Assembly (NCBI GenBank): GCA_019426215.1
Contig: CM033396.1
Location: 27,543,101-27,607,100, forward strand
Length of the DNA: 64,000 bases
Direction: 5' to 3'
DNA from: Buddleja alternifolia
Taxonomy: Eukaryota; Streptophyta; Magnoliopsida; Lamiales; Scrophulariaceae
The notes under the pieces are model-generated. The model worked only from the letters and a program-made list of their open reading frames with translations. It ran no database searches and had not been told where the DNA came from. Each line of letters starts with the position of its first letter. Position 1 is the stretch's first letter. Shown here in pieces: positions 1 to 12,154 of the stretch. A program made the translations under genes and the position numbers.

Positions 1-2
1 TT

Positions 3-3000
3 GAGGAACCAACTATTGCGCCTCCAATTCAAACGCTTAAGCTAATTGAAGGAGTCAACGTCAAGAAGATTTTCAAGCGTTCCAGGACAGGCAAGCGTCC
101 ATCTGACCCTGCCCCTGAAAAACCCGAGACCATTGAGCCAAGAGCTCAAGAAGCTGCTGTTGAGACAAGCTCTCAGGGTAAGTTTATTTCTTCCCATAGC
201 GTTTCTTTTCCTACATCTGTAGAAGATCCTGCTCTTATAGAGGATAGTTCTTGTGCTATAGCTATTGTTCCAGTTGCTATTGAAGCACCAACCGACGTCC
301 ATCTGGATGTTGATTTAGAAGAAGTGGTAGCCATTGCCAAAGATATTACAACCAGCGTTGCATTGGATGCCAATGAACTTACAACGGAAGGAGTCCAACC
401 ACTACATTCTTCAGAGGTCATAACTGAGGCATGCTCAGAAGGTCAGAGATTCGCCGAGGACGTTACAAGACCAACACATTTCTTTAAGCTGGATCCTATT
501 AAGACGATTGACCATTCAATCAACTATATGCCACCAGCGCTTGAAGAAGACTTTATTCCAGCAAGCTACAATGAAGAAAGATATATAGTTGCTGAGAATG
601 AGATTACCATGTTAATAGAGCATGAAAAGTATATCTGTGAGATTCTATTCAACTCAGATTTGATAGATGTGGAGAGGGCATATTATTAGGCCATTGGAAA
701 TGATCAACCTACTGGGCCGATCCCTGCCTCCATTCTTATCCATGAAAACAGAACCGATGGCAGAACTCCTCCAGCCAACGTGGACTTAGCATATTATCTG
801 GATATAGGGCATAGCAAACTAACTGGCCTTGCTCCAAGAGATTACAAGATCAAAGTCTATGAACGTCTACCGGATGAGCTTCTAAATCCAACAGAGGAAT
901 TGTTGAATAGAGACGGATATTCTCACTTTCTTGAAGTGGTGCACAGTGATGAGAAAAAAAGATCAGCCAACCCACTTCATTTATGGAAAAATAAAGGTAT
1001 GTATGCCGATGATCGTCCAGCGTCTCTCACAGACTTGATTCAAGAAGAAGCGGATGACTACTTCCAGAGCGTTTGGAATGCAAGTTATCAAACAGACATA
1101 TACCGCTTTGAATCAATCAGAGACATTCACCATCAAGGCATTCGGGCTACTGTCAATGCAGGTGCTGACTACTACATGAATGAAGTTAATTGGGTTGAAG
1201 TGTACATGGGCAATAGGTATACATTTCAAGATTTGGTCAAAACTCCACATCTCTTTGGCATAGGCATGCATGACAAGAAGCGTCAGTTTGCTAAGTATTA
1301 CCTGGAGAAGCGTAAACAGCGTGTGGGACCAATTTCTCAATTGCCAAGCGTTCGCCAACCCATAGAGAAGTTTCTGCGTCAAGCGCTTCATAGGCTGGCA
1401 GTCACTCCTCTTAACTTTAATAGTCAAGCGTCTAGCAGTGAAAGCTTTCCAGTATCAGACTTATCAACTACTCCAAGTCACTGTGATGACAATTTTCGGT
1501 TGATGTTAAAGATCATGGTTCCAATTCCTTACTTCGACAAGATCTTCACTGAAAACTTGGACAAGCCAAATGACTCTAGAATTCATAACTTCCATGTTTA
1601 TCCACTCCTACCATCTATCAGACAGGAAGTCAGCGAACACTATGCTTATGTTCTTTCCTTGATAGAACGGAATCAGGGCATAGCTCGAGCTGTTTATCCA
1701 TATTTGGAAGAGTATTACCAGATGTATGTGCCTGAAGCTCACAAATTTGAACGTCTTCCAATGGATCAACTCATTGGATTTTCCTTGCATTACTGCCCAG
1801 ATATGTTGTTTCTGATCCCCAGACAGCAGTCAAAGATTTTTCCAAATCATGTGTTGGACATCATGGGTCCAATGTATGTCAGTGCCAGGGATAGTTGGAT
1901 CTGCACATTTATTCAGGGATCTTGCATTTCACGTTCCAGACTAAACTAACTTCTTGAAGCTGCTTCAGACTTTTGTGCCGATATACCCTTAGCCAGGTTG
2001 AATTTCCAATTCATTGACTTTCGTCAAAAGAAGTCAGCGCTTGCGGAAGTACTTGTGCAATTAATTGAAGAGTCTGCTCCATAGCCTGTATCAGAAGTTG
2101 CAAGTATTCCTGCGTCTACCAAGGAACCAATTCAAGCGTCTCCACCAGAGGTCAATCCTGACGCTTCAGAACCAGATGTTGCTAAGTTACCGATTGAAGC
2201 ACACGGCACTGTCTTTGATCCAACACATCAAGTCTCCCTTGACTCACTCAAGTACACATCAAAGTTTAAGTGACCGGCTACTCAAGCGGTTCCTTCAGAT
2301 GTGAGTCAAAATTTTGGGCCACTATTGAAATCAGTTCTGGAGGAAGTGAGTGATCATGCCACTCAGAATGCTGGAAGCCCTCCAATGGATAAAAAATGAT
2401 TTGGCCAAGATTGAGTCTCAAAACATGAGTGCTCAAGTTGCTCATATGCGAGGTGTAGCTCAAGCGGCCGTTGCTGATTGCCTCAAAGAATTTCAAGAGA
2501 TGAATGATGCTAATAGGGCAAATCAACTAGCCATGAAAGAGCATTTCGATAAGAGCATCGACACCTTAGAGGCCTCCATAGCTTAGATTGCTACCCAAGT
2601 CAGCCTATTAACAGAACACTTTTTGAAGGCTGATGATGCCAATAAGGGGAAAGAGAATAGAATGAGGGAAACAGGGGTGAAGAGGAAAGAGTCAGGTTCC
2701 AGAGGTGCTAGTCCTTCTACCAAGCGTCAAGCAACCCTTCCCACTCTTATCAGTTTACTAGTGCCTTCTAGAGCGTTACTTGAACAATTTGATGTTCCAT
2801 TTGAACGACCGCCCATTCCAGAGCCTTCTGATCCCAAGCTTATAGCTAAAGAATAGAGGATGTCAGAGTTCAACAAAACGTTTAGAATTTTCCTAAGGCA
2901 TATTGGTATTAACCCCGTTGATTGGGATAAGCAGTTTGTTGCTTATAGAGAGAGACAAAAGAAAGAGAAGAAGTCAGTAATTGACAAAAATCATGCTGCC

Positions 3001-3057
3001 ATGATTAGACTTGAAGAGAGTATATCTGAAGCCATCAGGGCTGAAGTAAATAGATGA
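3..3057 (+). pseudogene. Sirevirus accessory (env-position) ORF, broken 3' part
   Basis: Reading frame 3 is open from the window start to a stop at 687-689, resumes in the same frame at 690 and runs to a TAA at 1947-1949. It continues with more stops (about 2082 and 2270) and a frameshift near 2390, after which frame 1 carries on to a stop just past 2580. Further in-frame pieces run to the terminal region ending at 3057. The product is hydrophilic, with an acidic Pro/Val-rich stretch, then a globular region, then a helical Glu/Lys-rich tail. It matches the ORF at 21316-25572 along its length. No enzymatic motif is recognised. The position between pol and the 3' LTR is where Sireviruses carry an envelope-like or other accessory ORF, but no signal peptide or membrane segment is visible, so an envelope function is not supported. 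Confidence 0.8.
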
Positions 3058-3320
3058 GTCAATGCTCGAGAAGAAGATTAAGAACTCAGGTTTACTTTGC
3101 ATTATCTATATTCTTGTCTCTTTATTTTTTTAGTTGTAAAATGCCTATACTTTACTTGATATATTAATGAAGTATATTTTTCAGCTAAAACATCTCGTTG
3201 AGGCTTAACTAACCTTAACTAACTTTATCTAACCTTTGTTCAAAGCTAACTTTTACTTTTTAGCTGTCTAAGTCTTGAACTATAAAAGAGTAAGTATTGC
3301 CATCATCAAACAGGGGAAAT

Positions 3321-4865
3321 TGTTAGGAAATTTCTTGTTAGATGTTTTGATGATGACAATTAGGATTTCTTGTTAGACCCCAAAATATGTAAGTTTGATT
3401 TTATTAGAAATCATGTATAAGCTTTGAGCGTTAAATTTGTACGAGGCTTTATAGGCTTTGCTTTATTTTTATTCTAGATTGTAAGACTAAGTAGTCTTAG
3501 ACTGAGCGTCTGATAATTTATGAGTGAGCTTATCAGTAGTTAAGCGTGACTCAAACGTCTGTAGTCTGAATGAAGAAAGAAGATTCCAAGCGTCCAAGCG
3601 TCAAGATATATCAAGTGATTGATTATAGGACAGATGTTATTCAAGGATGAATGAGCATCTATCCATGACAGATTTCACCTGAATTTATTTCTAAGTCCAG
3701 AAGGAGTTTAATGCAAATATTCTAAGCTCATTAATTGCCAACAGGCATTTAATTCAAATGCATTAAATGATGATCAGGGCATTAAATATGATAAGCACTT
3801 TCAGGACGTACGGAGAAGCCACCCTATTGAACTGTCAACTATTTAGAGACTGCAGCACCAACTTTTGTGCAGGAGATTTTTAGGAAAAAGGACAAAAGTT
3901 GTTCACTCGCGGAAGTGAGAGACACGCGCCTGTGCATGTGTCAAACGGACACTTTTTTCAAGAATTCCTATAAATAGGACTTCAACAACAAGCCAAAACA
4001 GCCATAGTATTACAAGTCAAATTGTTGTTGCATTGAAGTCTTAAGTACTCAGACTTTCAGAAAAGCCCGAATATTCAAGCAAACATTCTTTTTGCTTTTC
4101 TTCAATTCCTGAGACAGTCAACCAATATCTCAAACATTCTTTTTGGAGAAACCTACATTACTATTGAGATATTCCAAATTGTTTGAACTTTATCAAAATC
4201 AAACAAACCGTTTGAAAACCCATCCAAGCCTCGCGATCTATGTGAAGTCGAAGTTGGATACTTGCAATATTGTGAAAGAAGCAAGGGGATAGAAGTGTCT
4301 TGGAGCAGAAATCTGTGTGACCAAGGAACTCAAGTCATCAACATCCATCACTCCCTAATTTGTAGAAGATTCTATGTGATTCTTTGAGAATCATTTTAAT
4401 GGATTGCCTCCGAGTGTTCGAGGAGATTAAGAACGTAATTGGGATTACACCACCCAACGAACCTTACAAATATTATGTTCTTTACTTTACAGTCAATTCA
4501 TTACTATCATATCATTGCATAAATCTGTTAAGTAAACACAATTAAAAGCTAAGCAACTAAGGTACACTTTGTGACGCTAAAGCTTTCAAAGAGAAGACTC
4601 TAAAATCATTCTGTTGTGCTAACACTGATTAAAGAACTGAACGCTTAAACCTAACTAGTTATAGTATTCAATTCTTGAAGTCTAAGTTAACTTTATAAAA
4701 TAGTCTTCGAGTAGACGCTCTGTCAAGCGCCTACATTTTCAAGCGTCCAAACCAATTTTAAATACGAATTTTTTTTAAGTTGAAAAGGACTTCAGGGTCT
4801 ATTCAACCTCCCCCCCCCCCCCCCCCCCCCCTTCAGGCCCTTTCGTATACCAGTTGGGACCAACA
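3321..4865 (+). repeat. 3' LTR of partial Sirevirus
   Basis: Starts TGTTAGGAAA directly after the purine tract CAGGGGAAAT (3311-3320) and ends GGGACCAACA. It aligns along its length with the two LTRs of the complete element (13443-14968 and 25805-27347). It carries a TATA box at 3969 and a run of 22 C at 4810-4831 where the other LTRs have about 7 to 10. Length 1545 bp. Confidence 0.9.
3969..3976 (+). promoter_or_regulatory. LTR TATA box
   Basis: TATAAATA inside CCTATAAATAGGACTTCAAC. The same block is conserved in the other two LTRs of the family (14035 and 26378), which marks the U3/R promoter and sense-strand orientation. Confidence 0.75.
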
Positions 4866-5948
4866 TTTATTATTAATTAATCTAATTAATCAATAAACTA
4901 ATTTGTCCATAAAATGACAAATTACCTAATTTATGTATTTGACAACGAAAGAATTTTACTCGCTCAATTTCTTGAAAGCGCGACTCTCTAGGTTCGTCTC
5001 AATTGGCGTTGGGAGGAAACCAAGGATGTGAGTGTCACCTGGTCAGTCTCGTGGACTCACACCAAAACCCAATTGAGATCAAATATATTAGATCAATACG
5101 AATATTTAGGTCACAGACACCCTGTGTGTATAATTCCTTCAATGTAACATCCAGATCAAGTGAGAGTCATGGTTTGTGTCAAACTCACAGGGCTCGATAT
5201 TGTGCTCAATAAATCATAGTAAGATGAAATTACTAAACTACCCATGTGTTCCATACAAGTTAGTTTTCCTGCTTTGACCAAAGACTTATAATTTCCTTTA
5301 CCTACGATCGGTTAGGACGTTAGCTCGTTTACCACTTGAGACTATGAATGCCATATTGGCAATCACTGAACAATTGATACTTGTCCATCTGAACCGCATT
5401 TCGAGATTGGTCTCACCTAAAGATGAATTGGATCAAACTACTCTAATAACTCGTTCAATATCACAAGTACAATCTTCGTGAATCCTCACTCTACGGCTCA
5501 CGCACACTACCGTGACCAGTAACTCAATCATTAACATTCATCGAGTAATTACCTATGTGATTGAATTACGGCGAGTCGAATATATCAATTCTATTGATAT
5601 ATCTATGACACAAGCTCCCACCATTCCAAAGTGACCGACTGACACTCCTTGTCAAAGCTTGCATCATATAAGTCTGGTCATAATGCCCAATTAAAACTCT
5701 TCGACTTGCGAACTCTTGTTTAAGTAATCAAGGAACCGAACTTCTAGTGTCATTCTCCTCGAACCATGAGGAGTAGAAGCTCCCTCTAGATTACTCAGGA
5801 CTTATTTGTTTAATACTTTATTAATGCCATTAAGATTGATATGAACAAAACAAATGCCCTTTATTAATTTAAAGAAAGTTGGTACATCATAAAACTAAAT
5901 GTCCTAAACAATCTAATTCCTCTATGGATGGAGGGCATATTCCTAGCA
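4866..5948 (-). repeat. Partial copia LTR, minus orientation
   Basis: Read on the minus strand the sequence starts TGCTAGGAATATGCCC, the LTR start pattern of Angela/TAR-type copia elements as I recall it, and continues with the long non-coding sequence typical of such LTRs. The other end is cut by the Sirevirus LTR at 4865, which suggests the Sirevirus inserted into it; the rest would lie left of the window. No internal coding sequence is seen next to it, so it may be a solo LTR. Confidence 0.5.
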
Positions 5949-6470
5949 CCTCCTCCCTGCCAAACCACTATCAGATCCCCTTTTCCAAACCTCAATTACC
6001 TCCGTCTCCTCCCCCACCACCGTCGCCGGCCCCTCCCTACCAAGGCCCAAAAACTCCACCCTACCACACAGTCGAAGCCCGCTCAGCCCCATCATGCCCA
6101 CCACCATTGAAGTCCCCCCTGCCCTCTTCCCCTCTCCCCCCACCTAGATCATAAATCTGCAGATTCACGATTTGCAATTTTATTTACTTTTTTTCCTTTT
6201 TCTTTTTTCAATTTTTCTTTTCTTTTTCTATTTTCATTTTTATTTTCTTTTTCATTAAGTGCATTGTGGTCTTTTAAAAATTTTAATTTTGAGGATTTTG
6301 TCGTTTTTAAAAAAAAAAATAGTCAATGGCAAAATAGTTAGTTTAGCACTTCCATTAGACTTTCGCATAACCCCTTGATTTAGGGAGGTGTTTGTAATTA
6401 CTCAAATTCGAGGTAGGTGGTTGTACATAGCCCATAAATTGAGGAGTTTATTTTATAACTTTTCTTATAT
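5949..6470. mobile_element. Mutator-like TIR element, one end only
   Basis: A CC(A/G)CC-rich stretch (5949-6150), then a T/C tract (6175-6260), then a terminal segment (about 6290-6470) with phrases such as GGGAGGTGTTTGTAATTACTC and GTTGTACATAGCCC. These resemble the termini of the MITE at 7673-7935. The opposite terminus is missing, apparently lost where the copia LTR begins. A 91-codon proline-rich frame at 5879-6154 starts inside the LTR and is not credited as a gene. Confidence 0.35.
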
Positions 6471-6547
6471 TATAAGTCCTCTTCTTGATGGGAAATCTTA
6501 TAAGCAAGAGTAGAGCAATCGCTTTCTACAATAATCTTTATCCCATC

Positions 6548-7476
6548 CAAGGTTTTGAAACTCGGACCGGACCTGTAGGTCCGACCGCTCCGGACCGGAA
6601 CCAGTCCATAAAACGGTCCGGTTAACACTCGAAACCGTTTTCGCCTCAAAACCAGCGGTTTTCGTCGAAAACCATCTAACCCGGAAGTTGGACCGTTCGA
6701 CCCGTTCGTAGTTCAAATGAACCAAGGGGGTCTTAAATTTGTATAAAATTTGAAAATCAGATCTGAAAATTAAACCTATTTTCCCCCGATTCACAATTTA
6801 TCTAATTCTCTTCTCTTCACACAGCTGGCAGATAACCAGGAGAGGAACGCTAAAGTCATTCAAAGGCCAAAGCTTCTCGCTGGTGAGTCTCTCTCTCTCT
6901 CTCACGCTCTCTCTCTCTCTCTCTTCTCTCTTATGTTGCAGCTGAAACCAATTTTAGAACTCTTTGTATTAGGTTTTGTAATCGATGGGATATGTTAAAA
7001 AGAGTATGAGTATAGTGTTTAAGCTTTAGAGATTAAGAGATGAAAGAGAATAAACTTGTATATTTCACAAAAGTAGAAGAGGAATTTGACTTGAAGATTA
7101 CAAAGAACAAGAAGGTAAAAGTAGGAGCAGACGTTTCTTTCTTGTGAGAGGGAAAATAAAATCAACTTAATGAAAATTACAAAGGCTATCAGCCTTATAT
7201 ATTTGCTCAACCCTAAACCAGAAACACTCCTTAAAATGGACTAAACAATAACAAGGCTCAGCAGAATTGAGTTATTGGGCTTAAATAAATAGGCCAGATG
7301 ACCCTTTTTTTTTTTTTCATATTTCTATATTTTGTATGATTATTAGAATATTAATTATTATTTATTGTATAATTATGACGTCACCGATTTGACCGCGGTT
7401 GACCCGATGGTTGAAACAGTGACCCATGACCGGGTCACTTTCCACTTTGATGTCCGGTCTGGGTTTGAGAACACTG
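6548..7476. mobile_element. Non-autonomous hAT element, 929 bp
   Basis: Flanked by a perfect 8-bp direct repeat ATCCCATC (6540-6547 and 7477-7484), the duplication size of the hAT superfamily. The ends are imperfect inverted repeats: left CAAGGTTTTGAAACTCGGAC, right complement CAGTGTTCTCAAACCCAGAC, both continuing into CGGAC. Subterminal regions repeat GGACCGG/GGTCCGG-like motifs. No transposase is encoded. The interior has a CT microsatellite (6890-6925) between GTGAGT and TTGCAG, which looks like a short captured intron. Confidence 0.85.
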
Positions 7477-7672
7477 ATCCCATCTTCATTGGATTGCCAA
7501 TTGAAGTCACGAAACAAAGTCGTTGCTTTTGCTACTTCAGCATGTGCCGATCTCAACAATGGAATTGAAAGCCATGCATGCCACACACTCTCCCAAGATG
7601 TTCATATCAACAATTCCAACCCCTATTCCATTCTATTGGCAAAAGTAGTTCCATATATTGTAATTTATTTTA

Positions 7673-7935
7673 GGGGGAATTACATGCACACCCTCTTCTT
7701 AGTGTTAATTACTAAAACTTTCCCTGATTTTTGGTAAATTACAATTAGATCCTCTCAAAAGGCCTATTTGTAAGGTTTATAGGGGTGAAATTGTAAGAAT
7801 TTTTAAATACACAGGGGGTGTAATTGTTAGAATATCTTCACATGGGGGTTTGGGGGGGCTTTGTGTAACTTCGAAAAGGTCAGGGAATTTCAGTGATTTT
7901 GCACTAAGGTGAGGGGTTGTACATATTGTTTTCTC
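7673..7935. mobile_element. Mutator-type MITE, 263 bp
   Basis: Flanked by a perfect 9-bp direct repeat TTTATTTTA (7664-7672 and 7936-7944), diagnostic of Mutator-like elements. The arms are imperfect inverted repeats: GGGGGAATTACATGCACACC on the left, and GAGAAAACAATATGTACAACC on the right complement (first bases differ). There is no coding capacity. Confidence 0.85.
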
Positions 7936-7944
7936 TTTATTTTA

Positions 7945-8249
7945 ATGACATCTCGAGTGGGACGAATCCAACCTTGGAAAAATGTGTCCCATGATGAGCG
8001 ATGGTCCACTAGAAGCAATTATGAAACTATTATGATAATCTATGGGAAAAGATATATTAGATGTCGGGTTTCAAGAGATTTGGAGCCCGAATTCTTAGCA
8101 AGTATATTAAATCATGCAAATAACATAGTTGATTTAAATCAATTTATCATAACCATATGGATAATTCTATTCAATTACTGAAATGTGTATACTACCTACT
8201 TGAAAGTTAAATCGATCGAGTCATGATGAGAAGTCTTGATTACTGATCA
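7945..8249. other. Unassigned spacer
   Basis: Between the MITE and the CACTA remnant. A 90-codon frame (7909-8181) begins inside the MITE and shows no recognisable domain. I see no gene. Confidence 0.5.
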
Positions 8250-9639
8250 CACTAAAAAAGTAATGCTTATTCCCTACAGCACACAAATTGCAAGCGTATC
8301 TAATGACCCTACGGTTTCTCTTGCGTAACCTACACATTGGCTACGGTTTGTCCAATTATTGTCTATGCTTTTTCTGTGTAGAATAAAATGTTCAACTAAT
8401 GCTCGCCACTAGAAAAATGCCCACGGTGTCGCTGGCATAATGAATAACTGTACACACGTGTAGGCAATATGCTTCAGCACATTTTTCCAAATAAAAAATG
8501 GCTGACCTACCCTCCAACCAACTGTAGGTAAAACTTACTAACTTTTCGCTATGGTAGAAAAGTGTGGCTAATAATATTTTGCATAAAAGTTTTTTTATTA
8601 ATTATCTTCGACAATAAAATTTTCCCTTTTTTACATATATCGACAAACCAAAACCTAAAACTCGTAACCAATATCTCACACAAACTAATTCAAAAGAGTA
8701 TTCAATTCGATACCAAACTAAAAAAAAGTACAGAATCAAATCTCTCATTCAAATACACAAATTTTCTATGGAAATAATGAATTCATACTCAAAGAACAAT
8801 CATTGTACCAATTCTCCATTAAGTATACATTGAAATGAAATTATAAAGCATACACTAGAATAAGCACTAATTATGCAAGAAATCAAATTCTTTAGTTCAA
8901 CCATGGGTTCTAACTCCTTTGCTGTCTTTATAATCAACTTTAGAAACCATATATAGATTGCCTATTTCCATAAATTGTAAACAAGATAACAATTATAATA
9001 GTCAAAATCCTATAAAGAGTAAATTATCTTCATAAACAACAAGGCAAAGCAAGTCAAAGTTACGATATACAACTAATATGATAATTCTTATCCTATAGAT
9101 TTTTCTGCCAAGTCAAATGAACCAAAAATGCATTTTCTACAATTTTATTTATGTTTCTAAGGTTAATATTCATAACAAGAATATATAACTCGCGCAAACA
9201 CCCATTGTCCGCGAGACAAAAACACAAAAACCTTCAAAAAAATCACTGTTTTTAGTAGAGATGAAGAAAAATGTAATAAGTAGGCAACGAAATTAACTCA
9301 TACACTAAAATTACCATATTGAAAATATTAAAAGACCATAATCACAAATGGTTGCACCACCGAGCACTGCACGATATTTTTATACAACCTAAAATTGCAA
9401 TATACCCTAAAAACTATTTCAAGGTAACAAAGTTCTTAAATAAATACAAATCAAACTAGCTAACATTTGAAATACTCACAACAAACCTAACTTAAAACAC
9501 AAGAACCGCCTCAATGGGATTGTTGCTCACAACGATAACTGCACACAACTTAGTAGTAGCATAGCACCAATTATATCATAATGTGATTATAAAAGATGTC
9601 TATTTATGTCTTGTACATACCGAATCATCTTTGTAGGTT

Positions 9640-9935
9640 ATGTTCAAGTGTATCATGAATATTATCATCGTGTTCCAATTGAACATTAGATCTGGACATG
9701 CCCTACATTAAAATTAGTTATAAATATTTTACATTTTTAAATAATATAAGAACTTGCTTAATATCTTAATGCTAACCTGACCATCAGATTAATCAACATG
9801 ACTCGATTTTCCACGAGCAGAGGATGTTGCTCGAAATGCTTGCAATGCAGATGGATCCAGTAGACTCAACAAAATTTTCACTTGTGATTGAGTTTTAGAT
9901 ACTTTAGCTTCCATCTCGTAAATTATTTTGAATTT
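9640..9935 (-). pseudogene. CACTA transposase C-terminal exons (candidate)
   Basis: On the minus strand, about 9935 to 9780 reads as a helical Lys/Ser-rich segment (contains LLSLLDPSALQAF) up to a CAG/GTTAGC donor. A TAG/GGCATG acceptor near 9698 then leads to a short acidic tail containing NVQLEHDDNIHDTLEHN and a stop. This layout resembles the C-terminal end of plant En/Spm-type transposases, but an in-frame TAA just before the donor argues for decay. An upstream open segment on the same strand (10392-10225) contains VCFVEKQAEASMSISKF and may be another exon. Assignment rests on context with the CACTA terminus at 8250. Family assignment is tentative. Confidence 0.3.
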
Positions 9936-9939
9936 CTCA

Positions 9940-10230
9940 CTTTCTTATCAAAGTATAAGAAAGTATTAACGCATTAAATTTAAAATCAAAAAATTTATAA
10001 TAGGTATTAACCAATAAATGACTTCGTTTCACAGTATAGGACTATCCAAATATATATTCATTGAAATGAAAAAAAAAATTGTAATTACCTTACAGAATAC
10101 AGTAATTACGAATTTCTTACTTTATTATTAGTGTAAACAGAAAGTTTAACACATTAAGTGTAAATTCAAGGTTTTATAATATGTACATAACCAATAAATA
10201 ACTTCTTATAAGTGTGGGACTATCCATTTT
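9940..10230. repeat. Diverged direct repeat, about 110 bp x2
   Basis: Two similar blocks (about 9940-10040 and 10110-10230) share the order: Ctt-rich start, GTATTAACGCATTAA-like, AACCAATAAATGACTTC-like, and GGGACTATCC-like end. Probably an old local duplication inside the CACTA remnant, spanning intron-like sequence. Confidence 0.5.
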
Positions 10231-10400
10231 GGAACCAACAAAAGACTTGACTTGGTCATTAGAAAAGCCCCTAGCCAATTTCATAAAGCCCCTAGTATAA
10301 AATTTGGAAATTGACATACTAGCTTCAGCTTGCTTCTCAACAAAACACACGAATAAATCAACTAAGGTACGTGGTCTAGCCTAATTACTCAATTCAATTA

Positions 10401-11028
10401 ATTATTTTTATTCTACAGGATTGTGGTTTGATTATGCTATGGTGGAATTCCCTAATGCTTTTATTATCTAATCTCTTGGCATAACAATTCTATAATCTTC
10501 AACAATTTTCTATTTCTTTATGTGAATTAGGTTAAAAGAAATGCATTAAAGGCATCTATGAAATTCCACGACTTATGAAGATCCTAGTACTTGTATCATC
10601 TGATCACGGAAAACTACACAAATAATTCTAGTCAATTTATTATGTAATGTTCAATAGTTAGATTCTACCATAATCTATCTTCTATATATATAAATACGTG
10701 AATTACTCATGCGTTTATTCTATTGTGAAAATACTTTCATACCCTTACTTAAATCTAAAAAATTTTTAGGACATGGACATCTTTAAACAGTTTATTAATA
10801 AAAAAAAAATGTTAGTAGTGAAATATTATTCTCTTAAACAACTAGAAGTAAACTACTAATTAGATTTGTCCGCCTAAATATATTAGAGAATCTTGACATG
10901 CACGCCATAAATTTCATAATCATTTAGTTCAGTTTAGTGGGAATACCACGTGCGCAAACATGATTCTTTCTAGATTTTTTTTGTCAAAAAAAAAATCAAT
11001 ATTCATTTTCAAAATCATAGTAAAACTA
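10401..11028. other. AT-rich spacer
   Basis: No coding region or clear element. A Helitron-like 5' phrase TCTTCTATATATATAAA occurs near 10678, but no convincing 3' hairpin plus CTRR followed by T was found. Confidence 0.5.
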
Positions 11029-11480
11029 GGAGTCTAACATATTAAACCCTCCAGGCTATTGATTTTTTTACACTTTTTTAGAGATTCTTTTTTTTTTTTT
11101 TTTACATTACATCCTGAACTTCAAAAAATGATATTTTTGTATATTTTGTCATATTCCAACAGAATAAGCTTGTGCCACTTTTATGGGTTAAAATGCAATT
11201 TAATCCAAAAATTGAGGGACATTTTTGTTATTTTTCTTCAAATCTATTTTCTCTCTCTCTCTAATTCATCTTCTTCACACAGAAACTCTCTCACACACGA
11301 ACACACAGAGAATCACACACGCGTGTATATATATATATATATGTATATACACATATTACGCACACACACAAAACACACATACACACCATGGTTCAAAGTC
11401 GTGGTATCAGTGATAATATCGGCAGGTGTTGTTCCATATCGGTCACGGTGTATCGGGATAATATCAAGCGATATGATGTA
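11029..11480 (+). repeat. Left TIR of outer Mutator-like element
   Basis: Inverted partner of 32680-33235. It contains a CT repeat, a CA repeat and a short TA run. A 190-codon frame (11059-11631) across it is low complexity and not a gene. Confidence 0.6.
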
Positions 11481-11570
11481 TATGACGCATGATAAGTTGC
11501 CAAAAAAAAATTTAAAAAATTTATATAATGGTAGAATAGATAGAAAGCAAAAATTTCCATTAATTAGTAC

Positions 11571-12154
11571 TGATGTTGGTTCGATTTTTACACCAAGAAA
11601 AATCAAAGAACCAAACAAAGTTTTCGATTAATTTAATGCACTAAAATAATAAATCTAAAACACTCAAATATATGGAGAAATGAAGAAGAAATTAAATTCT
11701 TTATTGACTTTGAATATTGAAATACATAAACCCTAATATTTGGAGTAAATACACTTTTTCCTCTTACTAAAATTTGACTTCTCCCAAAATTCTAACTTTA
11801 CTCCATAAATTACACAAAATAAAAATGGAACTCCTATTTATAGGCCTAATGGCCGATTTTTGGTAGGGATTTGGAGTAAAAAATGGGTCCAACTCCCTCT
11901 AGGATTTTTAGGGATAAAAGATAAATAAAATCCCACAATTTAGGATTTAGTGGTTGTGAGGATATTATCCCCTCTAAGAGTCCATGTCCATGCAAGCCTT
12001 CTTGTAAGCATTTTGATGAGATTTCTTTTGGGCTTTTCTCCTTGTATTCTCCAGAGCATTTTCCTGGGTTCTTCATGATCCTTCCCTTTGAAGGCCTTCT
12101 TCAATTTAATTAATTGGGCTCATTTGAAAAAAATAAAAATTATGACACATATCA
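11571..12154 (-). repeat. 3' LTR of TR-GAG element
   Basis: Matches 31889-32452. It contains a minus-strand TATA box (TATTTATA on plus at 11835-11842). The purine tract AGAGTAGGGGGGCTTA (complement of 12155-12170) sits immediately inside, as expected for a 3' LTR on the minus strand. Confidence 0.85.

Larger units (their letters stand above)
1..4865 (+). mobile_element. Sirevirus-type Ty1-copia element, 3' part only
   Basis: The window opens inside the downstream accessory ORF of a retrotransposon and runs through its 3' LTR. Accessory ORF, non-coding tail, polypurine tract and LTR match the complete element at 13443-27347 in order and sequence, so both belong to one family. The gag-pol half lies beyond the window edge. 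The inner 5-bp duplication partner is also outside, so insertion boundaries can only be judged on the right, where the LTR ends in CA and flank TTTAT follows. Confidence 0.9.
8250..10400 (-). mobile_element. Decayed CACTA (En/Spm) element
   Basis: A terminus CACTAAAAAAGTAATGC at 8250 is followed by subterminal repeats of CTACGGTTT and CCACGG-type motifs, typical of CACTA ends. Minus-strand exon-like pieces at 10225-10392 and 9640-9935 read as a transposase-like protein. No matching far terminus and no 3-bp duplication were found, so the extent is approximate. Confidence 0.4.

Noticed and set aside
175..215. GTAAGT...CCCATAG splice-like pair in the accessory ORF, conserved at 22509-22540
   Set aside because: Only about 30 bp apart, below plant intron size, and the sequence reads through in frame as part of the protein in the first copy.
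5879..6154. Proline-rich 91-codon frame
   Set aside because: Starts inside a copia LTR and ends in a transposon remnant; composition alone explains it.
10678..10976. Helitron-like 5' phrase TCTTCTATATATATAAA and a CTAG near 10976
   Set aside because: No clear hairpin before CTAG and the following base is A, not T.
11059..11631. 190-codon frame on the plus strand
   Set aside because: It lies in the long TIR and runs over CT, CA and TA repeats into the TR-GAG LTR; low-complexity translation.
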